Origin: Acidobacteriota bacterium
GTDB taxonomy: Bacteria > Acidobacteriota > Terriglobia > UBA7540
DNA: 56,519 nt
Assembly (NCBI GenBank): GCA_902812365.1
Contig: CADDZC010000015.1
Location: forward strand, 1 to 56,519
Direction of reading: 5' to 3'
The stretch's first letter is position 1, and each line of letters begins with the position of its first letter. Below the pieces are notes generated by a model, which was not told the DNA's origin, made no database searches, and saw only the letters and a list, made by a program, of their open reading frames with translations. A program made the position numbers and the translations under genes. Shown piece by piece: positions 35,496 through 44,597 of the stretch.

Positions 35496-36170
35496 ATGGG
35501 AGGTAGTCATGAGAAAGGCTTCGCCCTGCGGCCTTGGGTGGTATTGGCGTGCCTTTGGCCGTTGACCGTGTCAGCCGTGACGGCTTCCGCGCTGCTTACG
35601 CCTGATGGGCAAGTGACGGGCCCACTGAAACTGGAGGATGGCACTCCGGTGAAAATCCGGCTGCAGCGAACTATTTCGCCTGCCGACGCCCAGGTAGATG
35701 ATCGAGTCGATTCCGATGTGCTCGAAGAAATCAAAGTGGGCAACGTGCTCGTCATACCGAAGGGCAGCGTGGCGTGGGGGACGGTGACGGACGCCCAGCC
35801 CAAGAGAAGAATGGGGCGCGGCGGTAAGCTGGATGTTAATATCGATGCAGTACGGCTCGCGGACGGGGAGAAAGCCGCCCTGCGCGGTATGAAGGACGTG
35901 AAGGACGGAGGCCACACCGACGCCGTGCGCCGAAAAATCGCTATAACCTTGATGCTCCTCGGCCGCCCGGAGGAGGCGCAGAAGTATCAGGAGTTGGCGG
36001 CTGCGGAAGGTGAGAATTGCCGCGTACCAGGGGAACGCGTCACCGCGGCACCTCGACCTCCGCTCCGCGCCGCTCGGCGGAGACATACCCGGCGTACAGC
36101 ACCGCAACCGTATCGCGCGCCAGCTCTCCTCCGGCAAGCGGCTGGCGGTCACGGGCGATTGCTTCCATGA
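35496..36170 (+). CDS. Exported hypothetical protein with altered C-terminus
   Basis: The frame encodes a hydrophobic leader, then a domain at about 45-140 with the run GTPVKIRLQRTISPADAQ, an IPKGS turn and a MGRGGKLDV strand; acidobacterial proteins of this kind are exported and of unknown function. After about residue 140 it changes to a TPR-like helix (about 148-170) and then to Arg/Pro-rich sequence that is antisense to the Gfo/Idh gene, with a 131-bp tail overlap. The true protein may end earlier, or two gene pieces have been joined. The ribosome-binding site GGGAGG fits ATG 35509 in another frame, whose product would need one added base to enter this frame, so the start may be damaged too. 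Confidence 0.5.
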   Translation: MGGSHEKGFALRPWVVLACLWPLTVSAVTASALLTPDGQVTGPLKLEDGTPVKIRLQRTISPADAQVDDRVDSDVLEEIKVGNVLVIPKGSVAWGTVTDAQPKRRMGRGGKLDVNIDAVRLADGEKAALRGMKDVKDGGHTDAVRRKIAITLMLLGRPEEAQKYQELAAAEGENCRVPGERVTAAPRPPLRAARRRHTRRTAPQPYRAPALLRQAAGGHGRLLP

Positions 36171-37218
36171 AATCCTGAAATTCCTGCGGATACCCGTGCT
36201 GCCAGTCTTCATCCGGCGCGGGATTCGACCATCCCTGCTTGGTGCCGATCTTTTCCGTTACATAGACGTCCTTGAACTGCTCTTCTCTGGGGTTGTAGGT
36301 TTCCAGCGCGTTGATGGGATTCAGGTTACAGCGCGTGCGGTGGTTGTTGGCGAAGACCTCGAGCCAGTTGTGGACGCCTCCGAGCACCAGTTCGGAGGAA
36401 AAAATGTCGGCCACCGTGCCGTCGTCAAAAGTGATGTGCGCTTGGACGTAGTCTTCAACATCGCCGTAGTCGGTGCGCAGGAATCCCGCGTCGCGAAACG
36501 TGGCGAGCCGCGTGATCTCATGCGTGCGGGCGCTGACTGTGGCCGGTCTGATGGGCTTGCCGTCGCGGGCTTCACCCTCCGCGCGCTTAAGGTGGAGGGC
36601 CGCCGTGAGCGGGTGGCAGCCTTTCCCGACCAACGAGCCGCCACCGGCAAACTTCCAAATGCCGTAGTACGGCGAGTGGGACCCGCTGTGCGATTCGTCG
36701 CCGATCAGCCACAGAATCTGCCCACCGCTTTTGGTGAGGATTTCCCGCTCTTTCTGGACCGCGGGAGCATACACCCAATTTTCGGCGTAGCAGACCTGTT
36801 TTCTGGCCGAGCGGGCCGCCTCAAGAATCCGGTTGCAGCTCGCCATGGCCTCGCGCAGCATGGTTTCCTTGGGAAACGTGTCGCCGCGAAAATCCTCGCT
36901 GCCGCCGGGGCCGTAGTAGCCGGTGAAAGGCTTTTCAATGACCACATGCTTGCCGCGCTCGAGCGCCGCGACGGCCAAGGTTTCGTGCAAGTACCCGGGC
37001 GCGCAGACGTCGATCACGTCGACGGCATCGCACAAAGCCTCGAGCGTCGGATAGGCATTCACACCGTTCTCCCGCGCAAAGGCCTCGCGCGACTCGGCGG
37101 ATCTTGACGTGACGCCCACCACCTCCACCGGAACCCCATAGACGCGGCGGTAGCCGTTCAGGTGGAAGCGGGCGGCAAATCGTGCTCCGACGATGCCCAC
37201 TCGGATTGTACGCAGCAT
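36040..37218 (-). CDS. Gfo/Idh/MocA family oxidoreductase
   Basis: This 392-residue protein starts almost directly with the Rossmann NAD(P)-binding fold (VGIVGARFAARFH) and has the family EKP motif at about 95. The C-terminal domain is of the GFO_IDH_MocA_C type. No signal peptide is visible, so it is probably cytoplasmic, unlike the other two members of the family in the window. It should oxidise or epimerise a sugar or sugar derivative. ATG 37218 has GAGGG 6 nt upstream and is preferred over ATG 37245. Its 5' end is divergent from the sugar isomerase gene at 37374. Confidence 0.9.
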   Translation of the reverse strand: MLRTIRVGIVGARFAARFHLNGYRRVYGVPVEVVGVTSRSAESREAFARENGVNAYPTLEALCDAVDVIDVCAPGYLHETLAVAALERGKHVVIEKPFTGYYGPGGSEDFRGDTFPKETMLREAMASCNRILEAARSARKQVCYAENWVYAPAVQKEREILTKSGGQILWLIGDESHSGSHSPYYGIWKFAGGGSLVGKGCHPLTAALHLKRAEGEARDGKPIRPATVSARTHEITRLATFRDAGFLRTDYGDVEDYVQAHITFDDGTVADIFSSELVLGGVHNWLEVFANNHRTRCNLNPINALETYNPREEQFKDVYVTEKIGTKQGWSNPAPDEDWQHGYPQEFQDFMEAIARDRQPLAGGELARDTVAVLYAGYVSAERRGAEVEVPR

Positions 37219-37373
37219 AGGCGACCCTCGATGGCAGAAGTTCAACGGCCAGATTCCGCTTGACGGCCGGGCTTAACGCGAAGGATTCTATCACCAGGCC
37301 ATGGGCGGACGGCACCCGATTGGTCGGCCGGGCCTTCAGGATATGGGCTGGCGGCTCGTTAGGATGGCTGGAG

Positions 37374-38318
37374 ATGACCAAGCGATTGCGGCGCGATTTT
37401 CTGAAGCGGTGCGGTATGGTGGTGGCAGGTCTTGCCGGCCCGACGCCGCCCCTTTTCGCCAGCCAACCGCACATGGTCTTTCCTGCCCAGCCCCGGGACC
37501 GGCTGGGCGTGGCTTCATATCCGTTTCGGGCGCAGTTCCATACGGCGCACAATTGGGAGCGCGACCACAGCCTGCCGACGATGGATTTGAAGGAATTCGC
37601 CACCATGGTCGTCGAGCGCTTCAGAATCCGCAACATCGAGCCCCTGGACGCACATTTCCGCTCGCTCGATGCGGCCTATCTGGAAGATCTTCGGAATGCC
37701 TGGGAGAAGGCGGGCGTGAAGGTGATCAACATACCCGTCGGTGGTCATTATAGCTTTTATGATCCTGACGCCTCACGGCGGGCCCGCGCTGTCGATTTCG
37801 CCCGGCGTTGGGTGGACGTCGCCGTCAAGGTCGGCTCGCCCAGCATTCGCACTCACATTGCCGGCGTCCGGGGCATGCGACCTGATGTGGGCCGCGCGGC
37901 CGAAAGCCTGCGAAAGGTGGCGGATTACGGTGCCGAAAAGGACGTACAGATCAACCTGGAAAATGACGATCTTGTGACTGAAGACGCCTTTTTCATTGTT
38001 CAGGTTATCGAGAGAGTTGCTCATCCCTACTTACACGCTCTGCCTGACTTTGGCAATTCGATGATGGCCGGAGATGCCGAGTTCAACTACCGCGCCGTCG
38101 CCGCGATGTTTCAGCACGCCTACAATATCTCTCATTGTAAAGATGGCGAGGTGAACGGCCGGGGCGAATTTGTGCCGGTCGACTTGGCCCGCACGTTCGC
38201 GATCGCTAAGGCGGCGGGGTACCGAGGCTACTTCTCCATGGAGTGGGAGGGGAAGGGAAGCCCTTACGACGGCACCGGCAGGCTGATCGCGGAGAGCCTG
38301 AAGTACCTCTCCTCCTGA
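37374..38318 (+). CDS. Tat-leadered sugar phosphate isomerase/epimerase (AP endonuclease 2-like TIM barrel)
   Basis: This 314-residue protein has a Tat-type leader (LRRDFLKRCGM with a short hydrophobic stretch) and a xylose-isomerase-like TIM barrel. Candidate metal ligands are Glu in NLENDD, Asp in ALPDFGNS, His in ISHCKD and Glu in SMEWEG. Such proteins isomerise or epimerise keto sugars or inosose. ATG 37374 is the point where the Tat leader begins; the frame is open further upstream. It is divergent from the Gfo/Idh gene, and such pairs often work together on the same sugar. Confidence 0.88.
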   Translation: MTKRLRRDFLKRCGMVVAGLAGPTPPLFASQPHMVFPAQPRDRLGVASYPFRAQFHTAHNWERDHSLPTMDLKEFATMVVERFRIRNIEPLDAHFRSLDAAYLEDLRNAWEKAGVKVINIPVGGHYSFYDPDASRRARAVDFARRWVDVAVKVGSPSIRTHIAGVRGMRPDVGRAAESLRKVADYGAEKDVQINLENDDLVTEDAFFIVQVIERVAHPYLHALPDFGNSMMAGDAEFNYRAVAAMFQHAYNISHCKDGEVNGRGEFVPVDLARTFAIAKAAGYRGYFSMEWEGKGSPYDGTGRLIAESLKYLSS

Positions 38319-38962
38319 GGAGCGCGAGCGTCGAGAGTGTTCCGCCGCCGCGCGTCCGAGCACCAGCGGCGCGTCTGGCGCGAGCCCGCGCTCATCCGCA
38401 GCGGCGTCAGGGTAAAGCTACTCTGTAGCCTAGGTGCTGGTGCATAGTCTTGACAAATGTCCCGCCGGCGTTTACCTTGGTGAAGGTGATGGTTGTGGCT
38501 TTCCGTCTGAGGATCTTGGAATCCGGAGGAAGGCAACCCCCATACGGCGAAGGCCACCGAGATCGGGGGCGCGCGGAGAGTGGTTTATAGCTGGGGTTAG
38601 GGCGGGCGGCAAGAACCGAGCCGGCTGTTGTGGCTCACGGATTGGCGGAGCGCCCTGCCCGATGGCTGAGCGGTTGTGGATCTAGACCCCAGGGGCACGG
38701 GGACGGTATTGGTGAGTCTCGGAGGCAAGACCCTGCTCCTCGATAGGTCGGGTATGTTTAAGAAAAAAAATAAGTTAATAAAGGATCAGCCTTCTCGCCC
38801 AAGGGCACGCCTTGGCCGGCTCCGATTTTCTGTGACTGGCTCGGTGGACCCTGACATCACCCGTTGAGCAGCCGCAATACGGTATGATGGCCGGCGGGAA
38901 GCCACGTCCGTTGCGGCGCGGAGAGAATCCGGCGGAAAGAGGGGCGGGGGAGGAAACCGTTC
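38319..38962. other. 644-bp intergenic region without a supported gene
   Basis: Short frames here have no ribosome-binding sites and no family resemblance. The stretch contains a TTGACA element at 38450, described separately, and an unusually AT-rich block at 38753-38785 in a GC-rich setting. A tRNA-like arrangement near 38656-38754 was considered and rejected. A promoter for the NYN gene, an untranslated leader or a small RNA could lie here. Confidence 0.5.
38450..38478 (+). promoter_or_regulatory. Weak sigma70-like promoter candidate
   Basis: TTGACA at 38450-38455 is a perfect -35 element, followed after 17 bp by TACCTT, which matches only three of six -10 bases. The nearest downstream gene starts 484 bp further on, so it would give a long leader or an uncharted short transcript. 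Confidence 0.3.
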
Positions 38963-40432
38963 GTGGTTGAGGAGCGACTGAAAATAGCCGTTTTCATTGA
39001 CTTTGACAACATCCAGATCGGCGTCAAAGACACTCTGGGCAAAGATTTTGACGTGTCGCTGGTGCTGGAAGCGCTCAAGGAGCGCGGTGAGGTGGTGACC
39101 AAGGTTGCCTATGGAGACTGGCCTCGAGCTGGCGACCATAGCCGCCAAATGACCCAGCACGCCGTGCAAATGGTTCAGCGCAACGTGACACCGCGCGGCG
39201 ACAAGAACGGAGCTGACATTAACTTGGCCCTCGATGCACTCGAGATGGCGTTTACCCGCCATCATATCAATGCTTTCGCCATTGTGGGTGGCGATAGTGA
39301 TTTTATGGCGTTAGTCGAGAAGCTGAAGCAGTATGACAAACGGGTGCTCGTGATCGGTGGTCGAGCCTTTACGTCCAACATCCTGCAACGCAACTGCACG
39401 GAATTCATCGCTTACGAAAACCTGCTGAAAAGCTACGCTTCGCGCACCCCCCGGGGGGGGCGGCGCGGGGAGTCAGCGGCGCGCGGAACTTCAGAAGTTC
39501 GGCCCCTTTCCGACGCCCTGCCCAACCTGCAGCGGGCGCTGAAAATTTTGGCAGAAAGGGAGGTCTCGCCTCAGATCGGCCTGCTTAAAAGCACGCTTCT
39601 GCAACTCGATTCGACCTTCAGCGAGCGGGACTACGGTGCGAATTCGTTCCTCGAATTCATGCAGAAGATGGAGCAGGCGGGCTTGGTGCACTTGCGGCGT
39701 ATCGATCGCGGGTATTTGGTGGAGCTCGCAGAAGGTGGCGAGGAGGCCGTCGCGGCTCCCGCTGGTGTCGAAAGTGAGTCGCCTTCCGACGGCCACGAAG
39801 CCGGCGCGCCAGAGGCTCCTGCCGCCGCCCGCGGGCGCACAATGACCGGGGCGGAGGCAATGGGTGTCCTCCAGCAGGCAATGGCCGCGGTCACCGAAAA
39901 GTCTCCTAACCGCCCTCTATACCTGCGACATATCCGCCAAGGCCTTAAAGGAATCGACAAGGATTTCGACGAGCGGCAAGCCGGCTTCCATGGCATTCTT
40001 GACTTTCTCCATCAGGCGCAGCGCGAGGGCCTGCTCCGATTGCAACGCGACCGTAAAGGGGTCTGGCGGGTGTTCCCAGCCGCCCCAGGTCCGGCGCCTT
40101 TGCTTGGCCCTTCAGAATCCACCCCAGTCGAGACGGGCTTGGCTGGCCCGGCGCTCAGTGGGGATGCCGCGGATTCGTCGGGGCCAGCCGACGGAAGCGG
40201 CCCGCTGGCGGCTGCTGAGCTACCTTCGGAGCCAGCAGCCGTAATCGAGGAAGCGCTGCCCGAGGTTCGATCCCCTGGCCCGGAAGGGGCTGGCTCCGAC
40301 CAGGTCAAGGCTAGTGACGAGCCTGCCGTCCAGAAAGCTCGGAAGCGCCCGGCCCGGGGTGGCGGTAAGACGCGGCGGGCGACCTCACGCCGGCGAACCA
40401 AGGAGCCGGCCGAAGACTCAGGAGAATCATAG
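38963..40432 (+). CDS. NYN-domain nuclease with tandem OST-HTH/LOTUS domains
   Basis: This 489-residue protein has an N-terminal NYN (PIN-like) RNase domain. Acidic catalytic residues are visible at Asp13 and Asp15 (FIDFDN), Asp85 (GADIN) and Asp111/Asp113 (GGDSDF). It has two OST-HTH/LOTUS modules, at about 185-255 and 300-370, which in other proteins bind RNA. A low-complexity Pro/Ala/Ser region follows (about 375-465) and the C-terminus is basic (Arg/Lys-rich). Together this suggests RNA cleavage with nucleic-acid tethering. The start is GTG 38963. It stands alone, with the DUF6807 gene converging on it. Confidence 0.93.
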   Translation: MVEERLKIAVFIDFDNIQIGVKDTLGKDFDVSLVLEALKERGEVVTKVAYGDWPRAGDHSRQMTQHAVQMVQRNVTPRGDKNGADINLALDALEMAFTRHHINAFAIVGGDSDFMALVEKLKQYDKRVLVIGGRAFTSNILQRNCTEFIAYENLLKSYASRTPRGGRRGESAARGTSEVRPLSDALPNLQRALKILAEREVSPQIGLLKSTLLQLDSTFSERDYGANSFLEFMQKMEQAGLVHLRRIDRGYLVELAEGGEEAVAAPAGVESESPSDGHEAGAPEAPAAARGRTMTGAEAMGVLQQAMAAVTEKSPNRPLYLRHIRQGLKGIDKDFDERQAGFHGILDFLHQAQREGLLRLQRDRKGVWRVFPAAPGPAPLLGPSESTPVETGLAGPALSGDAADSSGPADGSGPLAAAELPSEPAAVIEEALPEVRSPGPEGAGSDQVKASDEPAVQKARKRPARGGGKTRRATSRRRTKEPAEDSGES

Positions 40433-40461
40433 GAAACGGTTCGAGATGCGGCCGGCGCCCT

Positions 40462-41517
40462 CTAAGGCTGTCGTTCGCGGGGTACGGGTCCGTCGTTCCC
40501 GGGTGTGGAGTGTGCGTATTGCTCGTAAGCCTTCGCAACCTTAGCCTGGGCGGCGGTGCCGTGATGGATGTAGACCCGGTAACGCAGCCGTAGGAATTGG
40601 CCAGGCGAGATCGTGTAACCACCGTTCACCTGGCTGAGGGGCTTGTTGAGGAAGTCGTGGAGACCGAAGGGGTTGACGGCAAACAGGCCATAGCCACGCG
40701 CATGCCACGTGGTCGGATGGCGGAAATTGGCGGGATGGTCAAAGATGGCGACACCCAGTTCCTCGCCGGCGACGTTGCCGGAGTAATCGACCCAGTCGGC
40801 ACGCTGGCCCCAGATTGCTTGCTCTCCCACGCCGCCGTTGGAGTTGAGCATCTGCCCGGTTGGCTCTTCGAGAGCCTTTACCAGCCGGATGGCAAACGTG
40901 CCCTCCTTGGTGTCTCCCAGGTGGAGTGACACATTCCGATCGGCGCGAAGTGTAAACTCGCAGTCGATGGTTCGGGTCGATTCGTCACCGCGAAACAAGT
41001 AGCTCTGAACTTCCGAACCGATCGCTTTCCCGTTGGGGCCGACCAGGTCGAAATCAGCGCTAACAGCACCCCACGCGGTGCCTGTTTCCATTTCGAGGAG
41101 CTGGTGAAACGCGGTGCGGCCTTTGGGCAGGTTTTCGCTCGAGTAAAACTTGCCATGCGCCGTCTGGGCCCGTTGACTCTCCCGCTGCTCGCCCCAAAAA
41201 TCAATGCCGTTGATATCGCCATGGGCAAAGAACAGAGCGCGATGATGCGGGTGGTCGTGGCTTTCGCCCGAAATGGTTTTCACCATGGGCCAGCCGCGCG
41301 TGACAATCGTGCCCTGGGCGCTGCGGAGGGGATGGAGGTAGGGCTTGGGTGATTCCGGGCCGAAGTAGTAGGTCGTGAAGGGCTTCCCGCCGACGAGGAC
41401 TTCGATGGAGTCGCCGCGACGCTCGAGCGTCACCGGCTCGTCGGACCGCGCCGCTCCGGACAACGTGATCGCGGCGATGGCGGCCCATAGGGCAATCCGC
41501 ATCGTTCGCGCATTCAT
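40462..41517 (-). CDS. PmoA/DUF6807 family exported protein
   Basis: This 351-residue protein has a signal peptide (about 1-25, ending Ala-Arg-Ser) and the DUF6807/PmoA-type hallmark: HDHPHHRALFFAHGDINGIDFW at about 87-108, a His-rich site that probably holds a metal. The family is frequent next to Gfo/Idh and sugar isomerase genes in Acidobacteria and Planctomycetes. The name refers to a methane monooxygenase annotation and does not imply that activity. GAGGTG lies 6 nt upstream of ATG 41517. It is divergent from the NIPSNAP gene across a 302-bp gap that shows no other feature. Confidence 0.88.
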   Translation of the reverse strand: MNARTMRIALWAAIAAITLSGAARSDEPVTLERRGDSIEVLVGGKPFTTYYFGPESPKPYLHPLRSAQGTIVTRGWPMVKTISGESHDHPHHRALFFAHGDINGIDFWGEQRESQRAQTAHGKFYSSENLPKGRTAFHQLLEMETGTAWGAVSADFDLVGPNGKAIGSEVQSYLFRGDESTRTIDCEFTLRADRNVSLHLGDTKEGTFAIRLVKALEEPTGQMLNSNGGVGEQAIWGQRADWVDYSGNVAGEELGVAIFDHPANFRHPTTWHARGYGLFAVNPFGLHDFLNKPLSQVNGGYTISPGQFLRLRYRVYIHHGTAAQAKVAKAYEQYAHSTPGNDGPVPRERQP

Positions 41518-41819
41518 GGACGCACCTCAATCCTGCCTTAGTTTGAGTCGCAGACGATTATACACGCCGCTCAGCCTGTCGACGACCGCCGCCTGGCGTG
41601 CAACGCGGCGATTCTGACCCGGTCGGCAGCTCCCCGGCCGTTGGAACGGTTGGCCGCGAGCGGAAGACCTGGGCAACGCCATTTCGGCTCCCGGCGAGTT
41701 CGGTATCGACAGCGCTGAAACACTCGGATCAAATCCGCACACGTGATCGGAAATTCTCGCGTATACTGGCAGTCCGGTGGTGGCGAGAAACGCCGGGACT
41801 TCGAGCGTGGAGAATCGGG

Positions 41820-42626
41820 ATGAAACGGCGAGACTTCTTGGCCTCTTCGGTAGCCGCCTCGGCCCTCGGCGGGCTTGGGCCCGCTGAGACCGCTCCGGGC
41901 ACGCCGCCGGACGCGACGTTGAGGCCCGAATACTATCAACTTCGAGTGCATCATTTACGCCGCGGCCCCCAGCAGCAGCGGATGGATGACTTTCTTCGTG
42001 AGGCGGCGATTCCGGCCCTCAACCGCGCTGGGCGCAGGCCGATCGGTGTATTTAACGTGATGATCGGCCCCGAAAACCCCAGCGTTTACGTCCTGATTCC
42101 GTACCCCACGCTGGACTCCATCATGATCACGGCGGAGCGACTGGCTGCCGACCAGGAGTATTTGGAGCGCGGCGCCTCGTTTCTGAACGCGCCGGCAACG
42201 ACGCCCGCGTTCGAACGAGTTGACGTGGAGTTGATGGTGGCGTTCGAGGGTTTCCCGCGACTTGAAGTACCGCTTGGGGCGCCACACCGCCTCTCCCGGA
42301 TCTTTGAATTGCGCACTTATGAGAGTCACAGTGAAAAGGCCAACGCCACCAAGATCCGGATGTTTAACGAGGGTGAGATTGCCATCTTTCGCCGTACCGG
42401 CCTGCATCCAGTTTTTTTTGGCAAGAAACTGGTAGGCTCGCGAATGCCTAACCTGACGTACATGCTGGCTTTTGAGAGCATGGAAGAGCGCGACAAAAAC
42501 TGGAGTGTGTTCGTGGCCGACCCGGAGTGGAAGAAATTGAGTGCTACGCCCGGATATACCGATGCGGAGATTGTATCGAGCATCAGCAACATCTTTTTGA
42601 GCCCCACTCCCTACTCTCAAATCTGA
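41820..42626 (+). CDS. Tat-leadered NIPSNAP-family protein
   Basis: This 268-residue protein has a Tat-type leader (MKRRDFLASSVAAS) and two ferredoxin-like NIPSNAP domains (about 40-145 and 165-262). The conserved features are YYQLRVHHL and the related ELRTYE, with an arginine/aspartate pattern. NIPSNAP proteins are dimeric alpha-beta barrels of unknown substrate, often found in sugar and aromatic catabolic clusters. The start is the ATG of the Tat leader; the frame is open upstream. Confidence 0.9.
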   Translation: MKRRDFLASSVAASALGGLGPAETAPGTPPDATLRPEYYQLRVHHLRRGPQQQRMDDFLREAAIPALNRAGRRPIGVFNVMIGPENPSVYVLIPYPTLDSIMITAERLAADQEYLERGASFLNAPATTPAFERVDVELMVAFEGFPRLEVPLGAPHRLSRIFELRTYESHSEKANATKIRMFNEGEIAIFRRTGLHPVFFGKKLVGSRMPNLTYMLAFESMEERDKNWSVFVADPEWKKLSATPGYTDAEIVSSISNIFLSPTPYSQI

Positions 42627-42984
42627 GCCCGGTTGTCCTGTGCGGTGATCTTCGAAGGCGCGGATCGAACTCGGCAATCGAGTTGCATAGCTCGCGGCGG
42701 ATGCCTGGGGGCGGAAAGTTAGAGGGCTTAGGGATGACGGCCCGTAGTGTGGCGCGCGGTACGGCGAGTGAGCCGTGGGGGACAGCAGATGCTGGATGTG
42801 ACGGAAATCAGAGGACTTACGGGCGCAATGAGCGTCGGCGTCGGCGGCAGCCAGCATGGCCGAGGTGACAATCCTGGCCGGGGGCTGAAGCGGCGATCCA
42901 AGGCTGGGAAAAATTTACATGGGTGGAGGTGTTTCGCCGTAGTGGGCACTGCCGTGCGGGGCCACGTTCCGAACGGAGGTTGAA
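42627..42984. other. 358-bp intergenic region before the SYLF genes
   Basis: No gene, repeat or structured RNA could be supported here. It must contain the promoter of the SYLF pair. GGAGG lies 5-7 nt ahead of the downstream ATG. Confidence 0.5.
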
Positions 42985-43689
42985 ATGAAACGATGGCTGA
43001 TTGTCGGAATATGCTTGCTATCCTGTGCCGAGGCGCTGGCCAAAGAGACCGACAAGGAGGCCAAGCGCTTGGAAAAGTCCGCCGAAGTGATCAGCGAGAT
43101 CATGCAGACTCCCGAGAAGGGTATTCCTCGGGATCTGCTCGACAAAGCCGTGTGTGTCGGCATTATTCCTTCCGAACTCAAGTTCGCTTTTGGAGTCGGC
43201 GGCAATTTTGGCCGTGGCGTTCTGGTTTGCCGTCGGGGCGGCAACGGAGCCTGGGGAGCGCCTTCCCTGTTTACGCTCGGCGGGGGGAGTTTTGGCTTTC
43301 AAATCGGAGGCTCATCGACCGATATCGTATTCATTGTGATGAACCCGGGAGGCGCACAGAAACTCATCCAGAGCAAGGTCGAGTTGGGTGGCGACGCTTC
43401 CGTGGCGGCCGGTCCGGTGGGGCGATCGGCAGCTGGAGCGACGGATGCGCAGATGCACGCCGAAATCCTGAGTTATTCCCGCGCGCGCGGTCTTTTCGCC
43501 GGCATCGCCCTGAAGGGGGCTGTCCTCAAGCAAGACGGCGACGGCAACGAAAAGCTTTACGGACGGAAGGTGACGGCGAAAGAGATTCTGATTGACGGGA
43601 AGGTCCGGGTGCCTCCGGCCGCGCGTATTTTGGCCGAGACTCTGGCGAAATATTCCCCGCGGGGCGGCGCGCCGTTTCCTAAGGCCTAG
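42985..43689 (+). CDS. SYLF/Ysc84-domain lipid-binding protein, copy 1
   Basis: This 234-residue protein has a signal peptide (about 1-19) and a single SYLF domain (about 35-215). Typical elements are an amphipathic N-terminal helix, IPSELKFAFGVGG, a Gly-rich sheet (GGGSFGFQIGG) and HAEILSYSRARGLFAG near the end. SYLF domains bind phosphoinositides in eukaryotes; bacterial versions are secreted and may associate with membranes. A paralogue follows 86 bp downstream, and a relic lies at 4859. Confidence 0.92.
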   Translation: MKRWLIVGICLLSCAEALAKETDKEAKRLEKSAEVISEIMQTPEKGIPRDLLDKAVCVGIIPSELKFAFGVGGNFGRGVLVCRRGGNGAWGAPSLFTLGGGSFGFQIGGSSTDIVFIVMNPGGAQKLIQSKVELGGDASVAAGPVGRSAAGATDAQMHAEILSYSRARGLFAGIALKGAVLKQDGDGNEKLYGRKVTAKEILIDGKVRVPPAARILAETLAKYSPRGGAPFPKA

Positions 43690-43775
43690 GAGGACGGTAC
43701 GGGCCGCGGGGCGGGGACCCGCGCAGCTATGGTCCGCGACACCCAGCCCGGCTTTCAGACAGGAAAAGGTGCAAC

Positions 43776-44501
43776 ATGAAGAGATCAAAGTCATGTCTGG
43801 CGATTCTTCTCGGCCTCTGGATGAGTACCGCGGCGTTTGGTGCGACCGAGAGCAAGGAGGCGGAGCGGCTGCGAAACGCAACTTTCGTGATTAACGAGGT
43901 GATGCAAACGCCGGAGAACGGCATTCCCATGGACCTACTCAACCGCGCCGTGTGCGTCGGTATCGTTCCCTCCGAGAAGAAAGGTGCGTTTATCGTGGGC
44001 GGCCAGTTCGGTCGCGGAGCGCTGGTGTGCCGCAAAGGAGGGAATGGCCCGTGGTGGGCGCCTTCCATGTTTACTTTGGGGGGTGCCAGCTACGGGCTGC
44101 AAATCGGGGGTCAATCGACCGATATCGTGTTTATCGTGATGAACACCGGAGGTGTGCGCAAGCTTCTGGCAAGCGAAGTGAAGCTGGGCGCCGACGCCTC
44201 CGTGGCCGCTGGACCTGTCGGACGCAAGGCCGAGGCGGCCACCGACGTTCTACTCCATTCCGAGATCCTCAGCTATTCTCGCTCCCGGGGCCTGTTTGCC
44301 GGAGTTTCCCTGAGCGGAGCGGTGATCCGGCAGGACGATGAGGCCAACAGGCGACTCTATGGAAGGTATTACACGCCGGAGCAGATTCTGATTGATGCTG
44401 AAGTGAATCCTCCGGATGCCGCCAAGCCTCTTGACTCCATTCTGACGCGATTTTCCCCCCACGGCGGAGCTCCCTTCGTTACCAGCACGGCGGCAAAATG
44501 A
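43776..44501 (+). CDS. SYLF/Ysc84-domain lipid-binding protein, copy 2
   Basis: A 241-residue tandem paralogue of the preceding gene with the same plan: signal peptide (about 1-22), the SYLF elements (IPSEKKGAFIVGGQFG, LGGASYGLQIGG, HSEILSYSRSRGLFAG) and a Ser/Pro C-terminus. Differences are spread evenly along the chain, which fits an old duplication with both copies under selection. It probably shares a promoter with copy 1. It converges with the aldolase gene. Confidence 0.92.
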   Translation: MKRSKSCLAILLGLWMSTAAFGATESKEAERLRNATFVINEVMQTPENGIPMDLLNRAVCVGIVPSEKKGAFIVGGQFGRGALVCRKGGNGPWWAPSMFTLGGASYGLQIGGQSTDIVFIVMNTGGVRKLLASEVKLGADASVAAGPVGRKAEAATDVLLHSEILSYSRSRGLFAGVSLSGAVIRQDDEANRRLYGRYYTPEQILIDAEVNPPDAAKPLDSILTRFSPHGGAPFVTSTAAK

Positions 44502-44530
44502 AGCTTCGCCCCCACCCAGCCGGAGGGGAC

Positions 44531-44569
44531 GGCTCTCCTCTTCGCGGTGGGCTTCCGCCGTGGGGAGCC
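44531..44569. terminator. Stem-loop between convergent genes
   Basis: GGCTCTCC (44531-44538) pairs with GGGGAGCC (44562-44569) with one G-T pair, and an inner GCGG (44544-44547) pairs with CCGC (44555-44558). It lies between the stops of the SYLF and aldolase genes and could serve as a bidirectional terminator, though no T-run follows. Confidence 0.4.
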
Positions 44570-44597
44570 ACCGGCCGGTCATCAAAGACAAGTTCGC

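Noticed and set aside
38505-38560. SRP-RNA-like TCCGGAGGAAGGCAACC
   Set aside because: The conserved GGTCAGG partner strand and the exact GGAAGGAAGCAGCC core are missing.
38656-38754. A tRNA-like arrangement: 7-bp acceptor-like pair TGCCCGA/TCGGGTA, a D-arm-like GGCTGAGCGG, and a 7-nt loop with CTA, 99 nt in all
   Set aside because: The T arm has no GGTTCGA-type sequence and does not form a stem, and the anticodon stem has a mismatch. I treat the pairing as chance, though a covariance search would settle it.
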